Part shown: in pieces, positions 59,922 through 64,000 of the stretch
Position numbering within the stretch: the stretch's first letter is position 1
How the letters are laid out: every line of letters begins with the position of its first letter
Source of the DNA: Strongylocentrotus purpuratus
Taxonomy: Eukaryota; Echinodermata; Echinoidea; Camarodonta; Strongylocentrotidae
Direction of reading: 5' to 3'
NCBI RefSeq assembly: GCF_000002235.5
Contig: NW_022145612.1
Coordinates: forward strand, 15,306,809 to 15,370,808
DNA: 64,000 bases
Program-made: the position numbers and the translations under genes
The notes under the pieces: generated by a model
What the model saw: only the letters and a program-made list of their open reading frames with translations
Database searches by the model: none
Told to the model about the DNA's origin: nothing

Positions 59922-60529
59922 CATAATCAAAACACTCAGATCCGTTAGAGGCCAATAAGCTTGAAATTGACGAGATTTTGATAAATTTTGTAATTTCTTT
60001 TTAAATCATTCTTAAAGTAACAGATAGATTACAAATAAGTTTTGGGGTTTAATTTTTGAGAATGTAGTTTTGGAGAAGGACGTTTAGTAATGACAGTAGG
60101 TAATGCACCAGGCATCTTATAAGGGTGTGCGATACCAAGGAGCTTGGACACACCTTCTTGGCGGTATTTGCTCCTGTAACAATATTGCTCAACACGAAAG
60201 TTTAACCCTGGACCAAAATCTACACCAACCCTTTACCTTTCATAAAACCCAGTTGCAACCCTAATACTATAACTCCACACCCCATGCATGCTATATGTTT
60301 TGGACAAAATAAGCCCGGACCAAACGTCAGAGCCCCAACTTCTGAGAGGATTTCGACCAGGTATGTGACCTCTGAAGCTTCCAGGTAATCTTCAAAATAA
60401 CAAATACATTATTTTCATCATTACAGTTTATCCTAGAAAGCGATGATTTGATGGAGGTATGCAGGTAAATGGACAAGACAACTTTTGGGTGGGTTCTGAA
60501 TAAGTACCTGACTTTACTTTCCTTCTCAG

Positions 60530-60652
60530 AAATGATACAAAAGGGCCACTTCTCCATTTTTGGACCCCACATCCAGGGACAAAGGACAAGGGGTCAAGAA
60601 AGAGTTAGTCCCGGATTTGATGATCAGTTGTCTTTTTGGGACAATGAACACG
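60530..60652 (+). CDS. Candidate orphan internal exon, unknown protein
   Basis: A strong acceptor, 'tttactttccttctcag', opens a 123-bp frame that closes at a 'cg|gtgaag' donor. It is phase 1 in and phase 1 out, so symmetric. The frame reads M-I-Q-K-G-H-F-S-I-F-G-P-H-I-Q-G-Q, then G-Q-E-R-V-S-P-G-F-D-D-Q-L-S-F-W-D-N-E-H. The composition is globular and protein-like. I do not recognise the family and found no partner exon in the window. A gene crossing the right edge, or chance, would both explain it. Confidence 0.35.
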
Positions 60653-61140
60653 GTGAAGTACACCCCTTTATTTTGTATTATCTTTCTGGAATTTCAGGAT
60701 TCTTAAAATAGATGTTTGGTGTATATAGCACCGTTTATGCATTAAGTACATTTTTTTGTATTGATGCCTTCAAACTCTTATTAGGCCCATTAAACTATAG
60801 ACCCTCTTTTTACTTTATACATGTATAATTTTTGGTGAAGTCTTCAAACTTTTACAAACATTATCTCAGATTTCAAGAAATCTGAAGTTGAAAAAGTAAA
60901 TATTTTTACCAAATATTGAGGCATAAATCAATTAATCGTATTATCATAATGCAGATGCAAGTCAACAAAATAATGTAAGATAAAATGCCCATGAAAAGTT
61001 TGACAATGCCACTTCTACTCCTGATTTTAGAGTCTCAGGGATATTTATCAAATATTTGTTTTCTGCTCGATACGTAGACAAAACTACAGGAATGTCATTA
61101 ATGTCATTATTGTGAAATAAGTATCGGTCGCATTCCTTAC

Positions 61141-61373
61141 CTTCACATTAGGATTATATAACTCTGATTTAGAAGGGGGAAAAAGGAATAATTTGGACGC
61201 CAATATTTTACGTGGGCGTATATAAGAATTCAACTTTTCCTGAAAATTTTCTTTCAACTGTTCCGAAAAAGGCAAATAGACGACCTCCTCGTCTTTGTAT
61301 TTCTTTCTGAAAGAAAAGTAAAACGGTTCGCCACGGTGTGATAATTTTACATAAGTGAGGGAGTTGCCTCTAC
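61141..61373 (-). CDS. Candidate orphan exon on the minus strand, unknown protein
   Basis: On the minus strand, an acceptor 'attgacttttgacag' precedes 233 bp of open frame ending at 'gtgaag|gtaagg', a good donor; it is phase 1 in and phase 0 out. The frame reads R-G-N-S-L-T-Y-V-K-L-S-H-R-G-E-P, later K-Y-K-D-E-E-V-V-Y-L-P-F-S-E-Q-L and I-R-P-R-K-I-L-A-S-K-L-F. Lys/Glu-rich, soluble-looking. No known domain recognised and no partner exon found. Lower confidence than the two main genes. Confidence 0.3.
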
Positions 61374-62219
61374 CTGTCAAAAGTCAATTATATTACTATC
61401 ATCTGTCCTCGTCTGTCTGGCCGATTTTCACAGATAATCTTATTTTAATCGCATTAAATTCGCCAAGATCTGTGTAGAGAATAGAAAAAGCTAAATAGAA
61501 TGAAGCCGTGAAAAAGAAGAGGGTCACAGTGATTACCCCTACCGCTGACCGAAAGTTGACCCACGGGTCCCATCTTTACATCGGTGAACGCCCTTTCGCG
61601 CGCATACCTGAGCAGTAGATTTGAATAGGTTTTGTGGTTCTATAATCCAGGTGAGAGGGGTTAAACGTAGGTCCTAGGGGGGTTATTGTTATGTAACCTC
61701 TTTGGTGGATCTCAAAAATGCGGTATCGATTGCCAAATATCGATTTCCTTATGTTTTTCTACCAGTAAACAAGGATAATTTCCCACTCTGTTTCTCTGTC
61801 ACTTGTTGTACGATGTTGTTTGATTATTGATAAATGATTATTACAGTTTCCCGCGCCAAAGTTTGAAAAAGAGAATAAGGTCACTGGTTCATGGCGGTGA
61901 TCGAGCGATTTGCTATACTGCCTGATGGTGCATGTAGGAGTGTAGAACCAGGGACATGCTAGGACGATGTACGTGTGAAGTATCAAGGAACCAGGAATGC
62001 TTCTTGTATCAGCACAGGCCTCCCTTGGCTAGCAGTAGGACTGCTGTAGATTTCTACTGGGAAATGAAGTTTGCATGTATTCATATTCTATTTAGATAAT
62101 AATGAGAAATGATAACTAATTTAATTATTGTACTCACAAACGATCTAACTATATACATGCATTCAGTGCGCAGTGCTTCAATACCCATTCAGACCTGTTT
62201 TTATGAACCCGATGATAAA

Positions 62220-62299
62220 ACTATTTCAGAAAACACCTTTTCCTCATTTTATACGTTCGTTAACGTGTCGAATGAGGAATAGGTGTTTTCTGAAATAGT
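62220..62299. repeat. 80-bp hairpin element
   Basis: Arms 62220-62248 and 62271-62299 are 29 bp with one mismatch ('actatttcagaaaacacct' outward part) around a 22-nt loop. The near-perfect arms suggest a young insertion or selection on the stem. Confidence 0.75.
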
Positions 62300-62650
62300 G
62301 GACTCCAAATACCAAGTCACTAAGTGCCAAGCTAAACTGCACAAGTTCAACAGTCCAAACTCATGGCCGATGAATGAGACCCAGAGCTAGAGACGGCAAC
62401 CCATGCGTTTGGCGCTGCGGTGGTGTGACCTCTCACACACCTTTCCCATTCATACCGTTAACTTTGAACTTCCTGTCCCTCTTTATTTGAAAAGCAGCAG
62501 ATTTCTATTCAAGCGCGCTCAGTCAGCCCCCTTCTGCGTGCAACCTATTTCAAAAACTCCACAGGGGACAATAAAAGAGTCTAATAGCGGGTAGTTTGTA
62601 CTCTGAAAAGAAAGAATCGGATTGCGATCTATCACATGGCTGAGATCTGG

Positions 62651-63664
62651 ACCACGTGGTGGTGGAAGTAGGACGTTCGTCATATGAGTTCGAGCACGTG
62701 GTGGGCAGCAGGAATATCTGACTGTTCATTACTGCTAGGTAGGCTTCGGACTACAGGTTATAAATTTGTGAAAAATATGAGTCATGAGTAATGTTATAGG
62801 TAGGATAGGCCCTATTTAAGCAATATGCCTACTATCATGATAGATTTAAAAAAAATATTCTGAATATATGCTATCTGCAGACTTTGGTCTTTTTTCGATT
62901 GACAAATGATTTATTAGGAAGGTATTCTTTTTGGAAATACATGTAAAAGTTCCTATGTCGCATTTATCTTTCTGTATCAGCGAAACATGTCCTGAGTTTA
63001 AATGCAGTCAGTTAGGATGTCAAACTGTAGGGCAACAATGACAGTAGTGCCATCATTATAGAACAACGATCAATAATTTATGGCGCGAATCACTATTGAA
63101 TCAAATCGGATGTCTGGATGTCTCAAACAAAAGGCTGTGGTATTTGATAATCGTCCTCTTAATACCACGTGGTCCGGCAAGCATGCCGAGCAGTGGACCG
63201 GAAATGGCATTGGTATCGTGGCGTGTCGATTGTTAATATCATGCACATATTTCGTGCTAAACTTATATTTGGGGGTGGAAATTTTCGAGTAAGGAATGTA
63301 TTCACAGAAATGACAATTCCTGCATGGATAATTATTTTGTGGGTGTTCTCTCCTTACCAATTGAGACTTTTGATCACCCATACCATTAGGTTGTTGCCCT
63401 CAATGATGTACTGTATCACGATCATGTGAAAGACCTTTCGCTGTTGTGAAAATGTGAATCAAAGACAATTTAAATATTTTTCCTGATTCAATTTTAGAAG
63501 GGATTCGAATCGGAAGACTTGCAAGTGATAGGAAATAAACCAAGGAATACCGGCCACCGCCCTCATTACCATGTATTTGCGTAAGGCTAGCTATTTCTAC
63601 TATAAAGCTGAAAAACAGAAGGTCGGATACAGGTGCCTTCACTTCCTTCCTAAAACCACGTGGT
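62651..63664. promoter_or_regulatory. Cluster of ACCACGTGGT palindromes (E-boxes)
   Basis: The 10-bp palindrome 'accacgtggt' occurs exactly at 62651-62660, 63164-63173 and 63655-63664, and a bare CACGTG at 62695-62700, all within about 1 kb. Flanks differ between copies, so they are not simple repeat copies. CACGTG is the core bound by USF/MYC/TFE-type bHLH-ZIP factors. No gene start is visible beside the cluster; it may serve a gene beyond the right edge. Confidence 0.4.
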
Positions 63665-64000
63665 GGGAATCTCAGCTGACGATAGAGAGAAATATCCTCC
63701 GATCGATTGGTGAACTCTGCATGTCCTATACACATGCTTGAGACTGGCCGGCGTTTGTAATGATACAATGAAAAGAAAATGAAAATATGCTGGGGGCTAC
63801 TTAATGGATAACAACGTCATTATGCTGTCGATTATATAATAACGATTTCCAGTTGATAATCACTCCTTTACATGTCTTCGACCTTCCATGCTTTTAGGCC
63901 AATGACCAGAGAATGAACATAGGGCAACGACATAAAATTGAAATTCAATTTCAATAGAATCTGATGAGGGCATGCAGAGACACCAAGTCATTGAAATGTA

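Larger units (their letters stand above)
52700..60500. other. Gene-poor stretch
   Basis: I see no exon with good splice borders and protein-like composition. Opposed 108-codon frames at 52860-53192, a (TCC)n-driven frame near 55060 and other short ORFs look like chance. Simple repeats are (TCC)n at 55063-55082, (GA)n at 55973-55993, (GA)n at 59183-59234, and (GA)n then (TG)n at 59828-59918. Confidence 0.4.

Noticed and set aside
63070-63768. Several ORFs of 70-122 codons on both strands at the right edge
   Set aside because: They overlap one another on both strands and lie in the E-box palindrome region; none has exon-like borders.

Overview
The window is animal nuclear DNA, most likely from an echinoderm and probably a sea urchin. 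This is inferred from small exons with GT-AG introns inside a 17 kb gene, AT-rich introns packed with short inverted-repeat elements, many (GA)n and poly-C tracts, recurrent 'taggcctac'-type words, and repeats beginning 'gggccccatttcacaaa'. No database search was possible, so the species is not fixed. Nothing in the window looks bacterial, organellar or retroviral.

Two genes are well supported, both on the + strand. The first (about 3426-20810, 5' end missing) is a GT13-family, POMGNT1-like type II membrane protein. I traced 18 exons. In order they encode a signal anchor, two tandem ILEI/FAM3-like stem domains (POMGNT1 has one), a GnT-I/POMGNT1-type glycosyltransferase domain and the family's C-terminal tail. 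Both catalytic acidic motifs are replaced: the metal-binding E-D-D/E-E-D reads E-E-Y, and W-D-D-W-M-R reads W-R-G-W-L-K. The fold is kept but transferase chemistry is probably lost, suggesting a double-lectin-like pseudoenzyme. One exon junction (4976/5496) is a single base out of phase.

The second gene (45485-48277) is a complete five-exon PIM-family serine/threonine kinase of 394 residues, with an intact active site, the PIM hinge E-R-P-D-P, a Ser/Asp-rich C-terminal extension and AU-rich instability motifs in the 3'UTR. Two palindromic POU-type (MORE-like) sites lie upstream of its start.

Region by region: 1-3425 is repeat-rich flank with a long foldback element, a 151-bp inverted-repeat element and poly-C elements. 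3426-20810 is the GT13-like gene, whose introns hold several small inverted-repeat elements and a 5'-truncated LINE. 20811-26480 is AT-rich 3' flank with one possible unassigned terminal exon. 26500-45000 is intergenic, with microsatellites, a 250-bp polypyrimidine tract, a non-autonomous hAT element with an 8-bp target duplication, and SINE/tRNA-like repeats. 48278-64000 is the PIM 3'UTR followed by gene-poor DNA with two candidate orphan exons near 60.5 and 61.2 kb and a striking cluster of identical CACGTG-centred palindromes at 62.6-63.7 kb.
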